From positions 1 to 27,517 of the forward strand of contig DCIP01000136.1 of NCBI GenBank assembly GCA_002317115.1: DNA of 27,517 nucleotides. Reading direction: 5' to 3'. Source of the DNA: Candidatus Scybalocola fimicaballi (lineage in GTDB: Bacteria; Bacteroidota; Bacteroidia; Bacteroidales; Paludibacteraceae). This document shows positions 15,393 through 23,692 of this stretch, piece after piece. A program made the translations under genes and the position numbers. The notes beneath the pieces were generated by a model. That model ran no database searches. It saw only the letters and a list, made by a program, of their open reading frames with translations, and was not told the origin of the DNA. Each line of letters begins with the position of its first letter. The first letter of the stretch is position 1.

Positions 15393-16001
15393 CTACTTGC
15401 CTGCTGCGTAAAGCACAGGGTTAAGATTTGGATCGTTGTACATTTTCATCTGCTTGTAGACCTTCATGTAGCGATCTCCGTTTTCAATGTCTAAAATCAA
15501 CTGATCGATAGCCGACGACAAATCAACTCTCTGCTCAAGAAGAACATTCAGCTTTTTCTGACATGCCTCGATATGAGCAGCATCGACATCCTTACGGTCT
15601 ACCTCAGCCTGCATGTGATAAATCTTCAACGCCAGGATTGATAGACGATCGATTGCCCAAGCTGGCGACTCTGTGTTGATTACAGCTGTAGGCTTGACAT
15701 TCACCGACTGATATTTCTCCAAGAAATAACTGTCGATTCTCTCCACAAGGTCCGTACGATCCTGATTCGACTTATCAATACGACGCTTGATCTTCAACGC
15801 CTCAACTGGATCGATCTGCGGATCACGTATGATATCCTCCAAATGCCATTGTACTGAATCGATCCAATTCTTCAAATATAACACCGCCTCAATCGTACCT
15901 GCCTGATACGGATTCTTCATCTGAGCATCAACGTCGTCGCTCTTGTGATAGTCTGCGACAACCTGATTAAATATTTTGTTTGCGTCTGAACTAAAGCTCA
16001 T
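15393..16001 (-). CDS. DUF4254-family protein
   Basis: A 202-residue, mostly helical soluble protein. MSFSSDANKIFNQVVADYH, LYLKNWIDSVQWHLEDIIRDPQID, and SPAWAIDRLSILALKIYHM match the DUF4254 family as I remember it. That family is common in Bacteroidota beside GT9 glycosyltransferases, and its function is unknown. I chose ATG 16001 because homologues begin near there and a TAATTTTG box lies about 27 nt upstream. The frame is open to 16121, but that stretch overlaps the neighbouring barrel gene and looks unlike the family. It is 8 nt upstream of the GT9 gene, suggesting a shared role in envelope glycan assembly. Confidence 0.8.
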   Translation of the reverse strand: MSFSSDANKIFNQVVADYHKSDDVDAQMKNPYQAGTIEAVLYLKNWIDSVQWHLEDIIRDPQIDPVEALKIKRRIDKSNQDRTDLVERIDSYFLEKYQSVNVKPTAVINTESPAWAIDRLSILALKIYHMQAEVDRKDVDAAHIEACQKKLNVLLEQRVDLSSAIDQLILDIENGDRYMKVYKQMKMYNDPNLNPVLYAAGK

Positions 16002-16028
16002 TATATCTAATTTTATTAAAATCTCCGT

Positions 16029-16036
16029 CAAAATTA
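16029..16036 (-). promoter_or_regulatory. candidate -7 box (TAATTTTG) of the DUF4254-GT9 unit
   Basis: On the minus strand this fits TAnnTTTG in the 67-nt gap before the DUF4254 start. A TTTG lies only 12 nt further upstream, closer than the usual -33 spacing, so the match is partial. Confidence 0.35.
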
Positions 16037-16068
16037 GTTTTTTTATTTCAAAAACTGATTCTTTATCG

Positions 16069-16626
16069 TTAGAAATTGAATGAAAACTCAAAACCTTTGT
16101 TTCTTCCAACGCCATCCTCATAAAAGGAAAGCAAACCTATTCTATAGCCGACATTTACCGACACAACATTGGCGATTCGTCCTGAAGCTCCCGCAAAAAC
16201 AGAGCATTGGAATGGTCGGACGTCGTATCCATAAGTGTTGTTCGACACTCTTAAGATTTTCTCAGCATCCACTCCTCCGTAAGCTCCAAGAGAAATACTG
16301 CTATTGCTGAGAAGGCTGTAGTCGGCTCTGACCGGAATACGGACAGACTTGTAATCAGCGGAGTATCCGTCCTTGCAGCTGAATTTATCCCAGTTGTAGA
16401 CGAAACGTGGAGATACCGACAATTTGTTATCTACTCTGAATGTATATCCAGTTGTCAGCCAAAAACCCTGTGATTTTCCGTTGCCATCTGTGTCGTAGGA
16501 ATAACCACCTCCTGTGTTCGACAAGATATTAGAAAGAATATCAGCCGTGCTGGATTTCTTTTTCTCTTCTCCCATTGCGAAAGACGCAATCAAAGAGACT
16601 AATGTCAAAAGAATAAATTTTTTCAT
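16069..16626 (-). CDS. small outer-membrane beta-barrel protein (porin-like)
   Basis: A 185-residue predicted outer-membrane protein. ATG 16626 gives MKKFILLTLVSLIASFAMG, a clean signal peptide; a start at 16653 would add nine residues overlapping the yigZ end. After a short Ser/Gly-rich linker with GGGYSYD, alternating hydrophobic strands follow (GFWLTTGYTFRV, KLSVSPRFVYNW, VRIPVRADYSLL, ISLGAYGGVDA, VVSVNVGYRIGL) ending in FEFSFNF. The terminal Phe suits BAM recognition. This is consistent with a single 8-strand barrel of the porin/OmpA-barrel type without a peptidoglycan domain. Its specific role is unknown. It lies 16 nt after the yigZ stop on the same strand. Confidence 0.75.
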   Translation of the reverse strand: MKKFILLTLVSLIASFAMGEEKKKSSTADILSNILSNTGGGYSYDTDGNGKSQGFWLTTGYTFRVDNKLSVSPRFVYNWDKFSCKDGYSADYKSVRIPVRADYSLLSNSSISLGAYGGVDAEKILRVSNNTYGYDVRPFQCSVFAGASGRIANVVSVNVGYRIGLLSFYEDGVGRNKGFEFSFNF

Positions 16627-16642
16627 ATCAGTATTAATTATG

Positions 16643-17239
16643 TCAGTCTTCAATCATGAGTGATTCAACTTTTTTCAGTCTCTCAATCAAGTTGGGAGCG
16701 TCACTCTGACGAATGGAAAGCACCATTTTGCAGTCGTTGTCAAACTGTTGCGACAACACCTGTGGAGCGACATCCTTTATTATCTTCATCACATCATTCA
16801 TCACCAGATAATCAAAAGTGACATGAATCTCCACATCCACAGTCTTCTCTATGATCTCAGCATTCTCCAAAGCGTCAGCCGACGCCACTTTGTAGGCGTT
16901 GATCAAACCACTCGTGCCAAGTTTTGTCCCGCCGAAATATCGCACCACAGCAATCAACACATTCGTCACTCCTGCCGAAAGAAGTGATCCAAGTATCGGA
17001 CGCCCAGCCGTACCCGACGGTTCACCATCATCATTGCTGCGATAATCCGCTTTGTCCACACCTAAGATATAGGCATAGCAGACGTGGCGTGCGTCGTGAT
17101 GCTCCTTACGTTTCTCCTCAAGTATCGCCTTAATCTGTTCGACGTTTGATACAGGAATTGCAAAGGCAATAAACTTACTACCCTTTTCTTTGTACAATCC
17201 CTCCGCCGGACCACTGATTGTCAGATACTTGTCTTCCAT
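16643..17239 (-). CDS. YigZ/IMPACT-family protein (UPF0029)
   Basis: A 198-residue cytoplasmic protein of the conserved YigZ family, related to eukaryotic IMPACT. The typical signature runs from GSKFIAFAIPV through HHDARHVCYAYILG and YRSNDDGEPSGTAGRPIL to VVRYFGGTKLGTSGLINAY. A C-terminal EF-G domain V-like region (VTFDYLVMNDVMKIIK) fits the family, whose members may act with ribosomes or elongation factors; a precise function is not established. It follows the DEAD-box helicase gene with a 75-nt repeat-rich gap, and is followed by the outer-membrane barrel gene. Confidence 0.9.
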   Translation of the reverse strand: MEDKYLTISGPAEGLYKEKGSKFIAFAIPVSNVEQIKAILEEKRKEHHDARHVCYAYILGVDKADYRSNDDGEPSGTAGRPILGSLLSAGVTNVLIAVVRYFGGTKLGTSGLINAYKVASADALENAEIIEKTVDVEIHVTFDYLVMNDVMKIIKDVAPQVLSQQFDNDCKMVLSIRQSDAPNLIERLKKVESLMIED

Positions 17240-17250
17240 TTATTAATTTG

Positions 17251-17314
17251 ACGAAAACGATAACCAAAACGAAAACGATAACCAAAACGATTTTCGTCTT
17301 CGTTTTCGTTTTCG
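17251..17314. repeat. 18-bp tandem repeat with fold-back hexamer arm
   Basis: Two identical 18-bp units ACGAAAACGATAACCAAA (17251-17268, 17269-17286) plus a partial ACGA, then four TTTTCG-type hexamers (17291-17314, one mismatch). The second half is complementary to the first, so AACGAAAACGA pairs with TCGTTTTCGTT. The helicase stop codon begins at the last base of the array. It may act as an RNA hairpin between the helicase and yigZ, and could vary in length between strains. Confidence 0.7.
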
Positions 17315-19186
17315 TTAATTATACTTATTACGACGCTGTCCTTCCTTCTTTCTTTTTCTGTTGTCGGAAGGAGCACCTCGTCTTTCGTGTCTTGGTTTCT
17401 TGTAAGCCCATTCGTCATCGTCGTGCTTGCGTTCCTCACGCTTGCGCTTTCCGCCGAACTCCTTGTCTCCAAAATCTTTGTTGCGTCTTTCGCTGTTGCG
17501 GCTGCGTCCACGCTGCTCTCCCTGCACCTCAGCCAAAACAATATCGCTGCCACGGTGAACCTCGTTGAATGCCTTGAACATCTTCTGGACATGTGAGTTT
17601 GGCACATCGAAGAATGTATAACGAGGAGTGATCTCGATATCACGGATGCTGATCTGCTTGTCGTTGACAGTGTCGTTGATCAAGCCAAGCACTTTCTTTG
17701 GAGTGAATCCTACGTTCTCTCCCTTATTTATTTTCAAGCGAGTGAAGTCAGGACGTGTATATCCGCCACGCAATCCCTTCTTCTCCTTGCCTTCGGAATC
17801 GTCACCTCCACGTCTACCCTTTCTGTCACGTCCGCCACGTTCACCACGCTCCGGACGCTCAGAGATGTTGATATCCTCAGCATCCTTGTAGTACTCGATA
17901 AACTGGTTGAACTGCAATGATACGAAATGCTTGATGATATCCTCACGGCTCATACCATCAAGTTCTGTGTAAGCCATATCAAGGTATTGGGACACCTGAT
18001 CCTCGTTGATCTCAACTGTCTTCAATTTATTTAGGATAGACTTCAACTGAGCAGAGCAAACCTCGATTCCAGAAGGGACATCCTTCTTCTCGAACTCCTT
18101 GCCTATGATCTTCTCAATCTCACGGATCTTGCCCTTCTCACGCAAATGAAGGATACTGATTGAGACGCCTGTACGTCCAGCTCTACCAGTACGGCCGCTT
18201 CGGTGAGTGTAGCTCTCCACGTCGTCAGGCAAACAGTAGTTGATAACGTGAGTAAGATTATTCACGTCCAATCCACGGGCAGCCACGTCGGTAGCAACCA
18301 AAAGCTGAAGATTCTTGATCCTGAACTTCTGCATCACAGCGTCACGCTGAGCCTGCGACAAATCGCCATGAAGAGCGTCGGCATTGTAGCCGTCCTTCAT
18401 CAAAGCCTCAGCAATATCTTTAGTCTCCTGGCGAGTGCGGCAGAACACAATTCCGTAGATATCCGGATTAAGGTCGACTACACGCTTCAGACAAGCGTAA
18501 CGGTTTTTTGCAGCAACCATATAGTAAATATGGCTGACGTTTTCCGAGCCAGAGTTTTTCTTACCAATAGCAATCTCCACATGGTTCTTCATGTAGTTTT
18601 TGGCGATATTGGCAATCTCTTTCGGCATAGTAGCCGAGAAAAGAAGAGTACGGTGATCCTCAGGGATCTCGCTGAAGATTCTTTCGATATCATCCTTGAA
18701 TCCCATGTTGAGCATCTCGTCAGCCTCGTCGAGAACAAGGAACTTAACATTTTCAAGATGCACTTTCTTACGGTCGATAAGGTCGATAAGACGACCAGGT
18801 GTAGCCACAAGGATCTGCGGCTGCACATCAAGGTCCTTAAACTGGCGGATGATGCTTTCACCACCGTATACAGGGACAACCTTAACCTTAGTGTACTTTG
18901 CGAAATTTTTCAGATCGTTGCTGATCTGCACGCATAGCTCACGTGTAGGAGCAAGAATCAATGTTTGGATCTGATTGCGGGAATCATCAGTAAGTTGAAG
19001 TACCGGCAGACCAAAACCTGCGGTCTTACCAGTTCCGGTTTGGGCCAGAGCCACCAAGTCTCTGTCGTCATCACTTAGCAAAAAAGGAGTAACCTTCTCC
19101 TGGATCGGCATAGCCTCGACAAAACCCATGTCGGAGACAGCCTTTAGGATTTCATTTTTGAAACCCAATTCTTCGAATGTTGCCAT
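17315..19186 (-). CDS. DEAD-box RNA helicase with DbpA-type RNA-binding domain
   Basis: A 623-residue ATP-dependent RNA helicase, probably for ribosome assembly or RNA turnover. RecA domain 1 shows the Q motif (GFVEAMPIQE), AQTGTGKT (48-55), APTRELCVQ, DEAD (153-156) and LLFSATMP. Domain 2 shows IVFCRTRQET, ATDVAARGLDV and HRSGRTGRAGR. After an acidic/basic spacer rich in RGG-like repeats comes a DbpA-like RNA-binding fold (VGFTPKKVLGLINDTV, ISIRDIEITPRYTFFDVP). The last 80 or so residues are a strongly basic tail. I use ATG 19186; a TTG one codon upstream is in frame but weaker. A candidate promoter lies at 19286-19293, giving a roughly 90-nt leader, as is common for cold-responsive helicases. 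Confidence 0.95.
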   Translation of the reverse strand: MATFEELGFKNEILKAVSDMGFVEAMPIQEKVTPFLLSDDDRDLVALAQTGTGKTAGFGLPVLQLTDDSRNQIQTLILAPTRELCVQISNDLKNFAKYTKVKVVPVYGGESIIRQFKDLDVQPQILVATPGRLIDLIDRKKVHLENVKFLVLDEADEMLNMGFKDDIERIFSEIPEDHRTLLFSATMPKEIANIAKNYMKNHVEIAIGKKNSGSENVSHIYYMVAAKNRYACLKRVVDLNPDIYGIVFCRTRQETKDIAEALMKDGYNADALHGDLSQAQRDAVMQKFRIKNLQLLVATDVAARGLDVNNLTHVINYCLPDDVESYTHRSGRTGRAGRTGVSISILHLREKGKIREIEKIIGKEFEKKDVPSGIEVCSAQLKSILNKLKTVEINEDQVSQYLDMAYTELDGMSREDIIKHFVSLQFNQFIEYYKDAEDINISERPERGERGGRDRKGRRGGDDSEGKEKKGLRGGYTRPDFTRLKINKGENVGFTPKKVLGLINDTVNDKQISIRDIEITPRYTFFDVPNSHVQKMFKAFNEVHRGSDIVLAEVQGEQRGRSRNSERRNKDFGDKEFGGKRKREERKHDDDEWAYKKPRHERRGAPSDNRKRKKEGQRRNKYN

Positions 19187-19285
19187 CAAAAAAGGATTAT
19201 ATTCATGGCCGAAACATCCTCACCCCCTTTTACAACAGTGATACATACCTCGCCATAAACCATTTAGCATAAATATTATCGGCGA

Positions 19286-19293
19286 CAAATGTA
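19286..19293 (-). promoter_or_regulatory. candidate -7 box (TACATTTG) of the helicase gene
   Basis: On the minus strand TACATTTG fits TAnnTTTG, 99 nt before the helicase start. A TTTG lies 14 nt further upstream (19308-19311), somewhat close for a -33 element. The remaining leader shows no recognisable riboswitch. Confidence 0.4.
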
Positions 19294-19319
19294 AGAAAAA
19301 AAGTTTACAAATAATGTTG

Positions 19320-19343
19320 AATAGCACAAAATAGCACAAAATA
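19320..19343. repeat. 10-bp tandem repeat AATAGCACAA x2
   Basis: Two exact AATAGCACAA units (19320-19329, 19330-19339) plus a partial AATA, in the divergent gap between the helicase and the PPIase operon. Spacing of one helical turn would suit a DNA-binding protein. Chance in AT-rich DNA is possible. Confidence 0.4.
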
Positions 19344-19431
19344 AAGAAGCAATTTTCAACGTTATTACAAAAAGAGCACTTCTTTAAGGCTCAATTTAGC
19401 TTTTAATTATGATTAAAGAGAAAAAAAATGA

Positions 19432-19439
19432 TAAATTTG
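19432..19439 (+). promoter_or_regulatory. candidate -7 box (TAAATTTG) of the PPIase-OstA operon
   Basis: TAAATTTG fits TAnnTTTG exactly, 23 nt before the first PPIase start. This would give a short leader and supports that start codon. No clear -33 TTTG was found. Confidence 0.45.
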
Positions 19440-19462
19440 CAAAATAATAAAACTTACGAGAA

Positions 19463-21460
19463 ATGAGTATAGCAAAATACATGGTTTCGGCTTGTGTGCT
19501 TGCAAGCGTCAATGCATCTGCGGTAGACATCAATCTTCCATCATTGATGAAAACTCTAAACAAGTCGGACGATCCAGTCCTTATGGTCATCGGAAATGAC
19601 GCGTACAGACACGACACTATCACACGAGGAGAATTCGAGTACATGTACAACAAGAACAACAATATCTCGCTTGATGGTCCTATGAGCGTGGATGAATACA
19701 AAGAGTTGTTCATCAACTACAAGTTGAAAGCATTTGACGCGACAAAGACATTCCCAGAATTGAAGCTAAACACATATACAAATGAGCTTGAGTCGTACGC
19801 AAAGCATTTGGCTTACCCATATATGATCGACAAGACTTTGGAGAAGCAGTTCGTCAACGAGGCTTACAGACGTGAGCAGGAGTACGTGACAGCAAGCCAT
19901 ATCCTTATCAAGGGAGTCAACGAGAAATCAAGAAAGAAGATTGAGGACATATACGCCCGTCTAAAGAAAGGCGAGAAGTTTTTCGATTTGGCGAAGGCCA
20001 ACTCAGATTGCGGTAGTGCCGCAAGAGGAGGCTTCTTGGGAGAGTTCTCTGTTTTTGACATGGTCTACGATTTCGAGACAGTGGCATACACCACTCCAGT
20101 CGGAGAGTTCAGCGAGCCATTCACAACTCAGTTCGGATATCACATCGTCTACATTCACGACCGTCGTCCAAGAGCGATAAGTGTAGAGGCACAAGAAATC
20201 TTCTTCCCTATAGAAACACGTGAGACATACGTTGATTCCGTGTTCGCAAGCGCTAAGAAGAGCAAAAAATTCGACAAGGTTGTCACAAAATATTCCATGA
20301 AGGGCAACGCGAAGAAAGACAAAGGGCACATGGTTGTGAAGGACAACGGAATGTATCCTCAGGAAGTTGTGGACAAGCTATTCAAGATGCCTGTAGGAGA
20401 CATCCAGAAATTCAAGAGCCAGTTCGGACACCATATTTTCAAGGTAAACAAGATGGAGACAGCAGTGCCTCTTGACAGTGCCAAATATGAGGCTTTGAAG
20501 AAAAGAGTCATGAGCGGAGACCGCTACGAGGCAGTAAAGGGAAAAGTCGCAGTCAACCTTCGTGAAAGACGTGGATTTGCAGTCAACGACTCAATTCTTA
20601 ATCTTGTCACAAAATATGAGTTCACAGACTCAAATGACATGAAAGACTCTTTGAACAAAATCGACGGAACATGGTACGTCTACAATGGCGATGATGTCAC
20701 AACAGAGATTTTCAGAGATGATCTTATAAAGTTCCAGGCTTCATATAGAGAAAAGACTATTGACAGATACATTAAGACTTCCATTCCTATCGACACAAAC
20801 CTATCGTACAAGCAGAACATGCTCAACTATATCTATAGCAGAGTAGACGGAGACGCATTGAACAGCGAGTTGTTGAACATTGCGAAGAAGAACAAGGAAT
20901 TCGTCTACGCTTTGAAGGAGTACAGCGATGGTCTGTTAGTGTACGCAGCAAGCGAGCACAACATCTGGGGACACAAGTCGACAAAGCCAGACAGCTTGTC
21001 TAAGTTCTTCCGCGCAAGAAAAGAGAACTATCAGTATGACGAGCCTAAATGGGTAGGAATCATCTACTCGGTCGCAAACAAAGATACTTTAAAGAAGATC
21101 AAGAATTATGCGGCAAAGAACCCTAACCTGGACGCTTTCAACTTCTATGAGCTTGTCAGAGAAAACGTTTGGAGCGGATTTATGGCCAAGAAGGGAGCTT
21201 GGAAAGCCGGCGAGAACGCCATCCTTGACAAGTATTACTTCAAGACAATTCCAGCCGACTCTACAGTAGAGGTTGAGAAATACCCAATCGTCTACCTATA
21301 CGGAAACGAGTCGAAGATTCCACAGTGGCATACTTTGGTGAAGGGTAAGGTAATCGCCGACTACCAGAAAGAATTAGAGAAGAATTGGATCAACAGAAAC
21401 CGACGAATATATCCAGTGATCATTAAAGAAGACGTTTACAAAACAGTGAATAACCATTAA
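19463..21460 (+). CDS. periplasmic parvulin-type peptidyl-prolyl isomerase (SurA/PpiD-like)
   Basis: A 665-residue exported protein with a signal peptide (MSIAKYMVSACVLASVNASA). A parvulin domain lies at about residues 140-235: ASHILIK, ARLKKGEKFFDLAKANS, GGFLGEFSVFDMV and a closing FGYHIVYIHDRRP. A second, poorer parvulin-like repeat follows (SAQEIFFPI, KFDKVVTKYS, FKSQFGHHIFKV). The rest is a helical chaperone-like region with a charged C-terminus and no membrane anchor. It should catalyse proline isomerisation and hold outer-membrane proteins during transit. It is the first gene of a run with a SurA-like lipoprotein, a second PPIase and an OstA-like protein, all on the plus strand and nearly touching. 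Confidence 0.9.
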   Translation: MSIAKYMVSACVLASVNASAVDINLPSLMKTLNKSDDPVLMVIGNDAYRHDTITRGEFEYMYNKNNNISLDGPMSVDEYKELFINYKLKAFDATKTFPELKLNTYTNELESYAKHLAYPYMIDKTLEKQFVNEAYRREQEYVTASHILIKGVNEKSRKKIEDIYARLKKGEKFFDLAKANSDCGSAARGGFLGEFSVFDMVYDFETVAYTTPVGEFSEPFTTQFGYHIVYIHDRRPRAISVEAQEIFFPIETRETYVDSVFASAKKSKKFDKVVTKYSMKGNAKKDKGHMVVKDNGMYPQEVVDKLFKMPVGDIQKFKSQFGHHIFKVNKMETAVPLDSAKYEALKKRVMSGDRYEAVKGKVAVNLRERRGFAVNDSILNLVTKYEFTDSNDMKDSLNKIDGTWYVYNGDDVTTEIFRDDLIKFQASYREKTIDRYIKTSIPIDTNLSYKQNMLNYIYSRVDGDALNSELLNIAKKNKEFVYALKEYSDGLLVYAASEHNIWGHKSTKPDSLSKFFRARKENYQYDEPKWVGIIYSVANKDTLKKIKNYAAKNPNLDAFNFYELVRENVWSGFMAKKGAWKAGENAILDKYYFKTIPADSTVEVEKYPIVYLYGNESKIPQWHTLVKGKVIADYQKELEKNWINRNRRIYPVIIKEDVYKTVNNH

Positions 21461-21462
21461 AT

Positions 21463-22326
21463 ATGGCAAACACAAAAAAAATATTTGAAATGATTGGAAT
21501 AGCAGCACTTACTTCTATGTGCTGCTTTTCGTCATGTAAATACTTCGGTAAAGGAGTTGCGCCTATTGCAGAGTTGAACGGCAAACCTTTATACGAGGAC
21601 GATGTCAAAAGTGTCCTTTCTCCAGACATGTCGTACGAGGACAGTATAAAGAGCATCGACAACTACATCCGCAACTGGGCGGTGGAGGAACTTCTATACC
21701 AAAAAGCGGAAGAAAACATCACAGAGACAGAAGAGGTTGACCTGCTTGTTGAGAAATACCGTAAGTCGTTGATGATCTACGAATATCAGCAGCATTTGAT
21801 ACGTGAGAAACTAAGCAACCCTATCAAAGAAGCTGACCTTATTGAATTCTACAATAACAACGCAGACCTTTACACCGCTCACGAGACTCTGTTCAACGGA
21901 ATCTTCATCACTATGCCAGTGAAGTCGCAGGCAAAGGCAGAAATCAACCCATTGCTTAAGTTCGCAGAAATCAGCATCAGCGCCATTGAGCCCATCGCAA
22001 CCAAATATAGCCTGAAGGTCAAATATTTCGACAGCGAATGGACTCCTATCGCAGCTGTCCAGCGTCTTGGAATGTCCGATATCTCTCGTACTCACTCTTT
22101 TGAGCAGAAGAACCATTTCGAGAGTACTGATGAGGAAAACATCTATATCCTTGTGGTTCAGGACCACATCAAGGTCGGAGACAAACAGCCTTTCGTCTAC
22201 GTGAAGGAGAGAATCGAAAACATGATGATTGAGCAGAAGAAAGCTAATTTCTTACGTAAACTTGCAGACGACGCTTACAACGAAGCTATCAAGTCGAAAG
22301 CTTTGATCAGAAACGAGAAAAAATGA
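21463..22326 (+). CDS. SurA-like chaperone lipoprotein without a parvulin domain
   Basis: A 287-residue predicted lipoprotein. A hydrophobic N-terminus ends in CCFSSC, the last Cys being the likely lipid site. Then follows AELNGKPLYEDDVKSVL, similar to the SurA N-terminal entry motif, and long helices (ELLYQKAEENITETEEVDLLVEKYR). The central part has no HILIK or FGYH motif, so the catalytic fold seems absent or decayed. It ends in the helical FLRKLADDAYNEAIKS. It is probably a membrane-tethered chaperone partner of its two PPIase neighbours. It starts 2 nt after the first PPIase stop and overlaps the next gene by 4 nt (ATGA). It could be a paralogue that lost catalysis. Confidence 0.75.
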   Translation: MANTKKIFEMIGIAALTSMCCFSSCKYFGKGVAPIAELNGKPLYEDDVKSVLSPDMSYEDSIKSIDNYIRNWAVEELLYQKAEENITETEEVDLLVEKYRKSLMIYEYQQHLIREKLSNPIKEADLIEFYNNNADLYTAHETLFNGIFITMPVKSQAKAEINPLLKFAEISISAIEPIATKYSLKVKYFDSEWTPIAAVQRLGMSDISRTHSFEQKNHFESTDEENIYILVVQDHIKVGDKQPFVYVKERIENMMIEQKKANFLRKLADDAYNEAIKSKALIRNEKK

Positions 22327-23672
22327 AAAAGATAAAATTTATTTCCATATTGTTTTGGCTGAACCTTGCAGTGTCAGCATTTTCACAAAGCAACATCGTA
22401 GATGAGATTGCATGGATTGTCGGCGACGAGATTATCCTTAAATCAGACGTGGAGGAGCAGAAAGTCCGCATGCAGATGGAGGGAGAGAAAATCAACGGTG
22501 ATCCCTACTGCTATATTCCAGAACAGATGGCCCTTACAAAACTGTTCCTCGACCAGGCTAAAATCGACAGTATCGAGGCAGACGAGAAACAGGTCGACCA
22601 ACAGGTGGAGATGCGTCTAAGCTATATGGTGGGACAGATCGGCTCAAAGGAAAAACTCGCTGAGTATTTCATGAAAGACTACGAGGATATCCGCACAGAG
22701 TTGAAAGATATGGTCCGCACTCAGCAGTTGGTGCAGCAGGTGCAGAACAAGATCGTCGGCCACGTTCAGTCCACTCCTGCAGAAATCCGCAAGTTCGTCA
22801 ACAATCTTCCAGAAGACAGCCTACCTAACATTCCTAATCAGGTGGAGGTGCAGATCTTGACAGTCGAGCCATTCATCACTAAAGAGGAGATTGAGGAGGT
22901 GAAGGATAAGCTACGTGATTTCCAGAAACGTTGTGACGACGGCAGCACATCATTCTCTACATTGGCTATCTTCTACTCTGAAGACACAGAGAGTGCAAAG
23001 AGAGGCGGTGAACTTGGATTCATGGGAAGAGGTCAGTTGGTAAAAGAATTTGCCGACGTCGCATTTGCAATGTACGAGCCAGGCAAAATCTCTAAGATTG
23101 TAGAGAGTGAGTTTGGATTCCACCTTATCCAGCTTATCGAAAGAAAAGACGAGAAAGTGAACACACGACATATCCTTCTTAAGCCTAAAGCATCTTTGGA
23201 GAATATGAACAAGGCGAAAGAGCGTATCGACAGTATCGCCAACGTGATCAACGAAAAGAAATTCACATTCGAGCAGTGTGTGGCGCTCTACTCTACAGAC
23301 AAGAACACTCGCAACTGTTCGGGTATCCTTACTAACATGCAGACAGGCTCGACTAAGCATCAGATGCAGGAGCTTCCTCAGGAGGTCGGCAGAGCAGTCT
23401 ACTCTTTGGAAGAGGGTGAGATATCAAAGCCATTCCTAATGGTTGACCGTTCGGGAAAGCAGGTTTATTGTATCGCCAAACTAAAGAGCAAGACAAAAGC
23501 GCACAAGGCCGACATGAGCCACGACTTCGCGCTTCTTAAGAACATGTATGAGGCACATAAGAAGCAGGAGAAATTGGACAACTGGATTGCGAAGAAGCAG
23601 AAGAAGACTTACGTCCGTATCGATGAGAATTGGAAGAAATGTGACTTCCAGCATGAAGGTTGGATTAAATAA
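22323..23672 (+). CDS. surA: SurA-like periplasmic PPIase with two parvulin domains
   Basis: A 449-residue exported chaperone, close in length and layout to E. coli SurA (428). After the signal peptide (to AFSQS), NIVDEIAWIVGDEIILKSDVE is the SurA N-terminal signature. Parvulin domain 1 (about 172-275) has FSTLAIFYSED, GGELGFMGRGQLVKEFADVAFAM and FGFHLIQLIE. Domain 2 (about 279-385) opens TRHILLKPK, but its middle lacks the GGxLG motif (NCSGILTNMQTG), so it may bind rather than catalyse. It should deliver unfolded outer-membrane proteins to the BAM complex. It is translationally coupled to the preceding lipoprotein by the ATGA overlap and lies 20 nt before the OstA-like gene. Confidence 0.88.
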   Translation: MKKIKFISILFWLNLAVSAFSQSNIVDEIAWIVGDEIILKSDVEEQKVRMQMEGEKINGDPYCYIPEQMALTKLFLDQAKIDSIEADEKQVDQQVEMRLSYMVGQIGSKEKLAEYFMKDYEDIRTELKDMVRTQQLVQQVQNKIVGHVQSTPAEIRKFVNNLPEDSLPNIPNQVEVQILTVEPFITKEEIEEVKDKLRDFQKRCDDGSTSFSTLAIFYSEDTESAKRGGELGFMGRGQLVKEFADVAFAMYEPGKISKIVESEFGFHLIQLIERKDEKVNTRHILLKPKASLENMNKAKERIDSIANVINEKKFTFEQCVALYSTDKNTRNCSGILTNMQTGSTKHQMQELPQEVGRAVYSLEEGEISKPFLMVDRSGKQVYCIAKLKSKTKAHKADMSHDFALLKNMYEAHKKQEKLDNWIAKKQKKTYVRIDENWKKCDFQHEGWIK

Positions 23673-23692
23673 AAGATCCGATAGATAATAAT

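Noticed and set aside
15999..16121. 40-residue N-terminal extension of the DUF4254 protein
   Set aside because: It would overlap the outer-membrane barrel gene and the added sequence does not resemble the family. A promoter-like box also lies inside it.
17251..17314. CRISPR-like array
   Set aside because: The units are 18 bp and directly adjacent without spacers, and no cas gene is near.
18203..18937. 244-codon open frame antisense to the DEAD-box helicase
   Set aside because: It lies wholly over conserved helicase motifs and shows no family features, so it is a shadow frame.
19187..19189. TTG start of the helicase one codon before ATG
   Set aside because: The ATG immediately after it gives the usual helicase start and is the stronger initiator.
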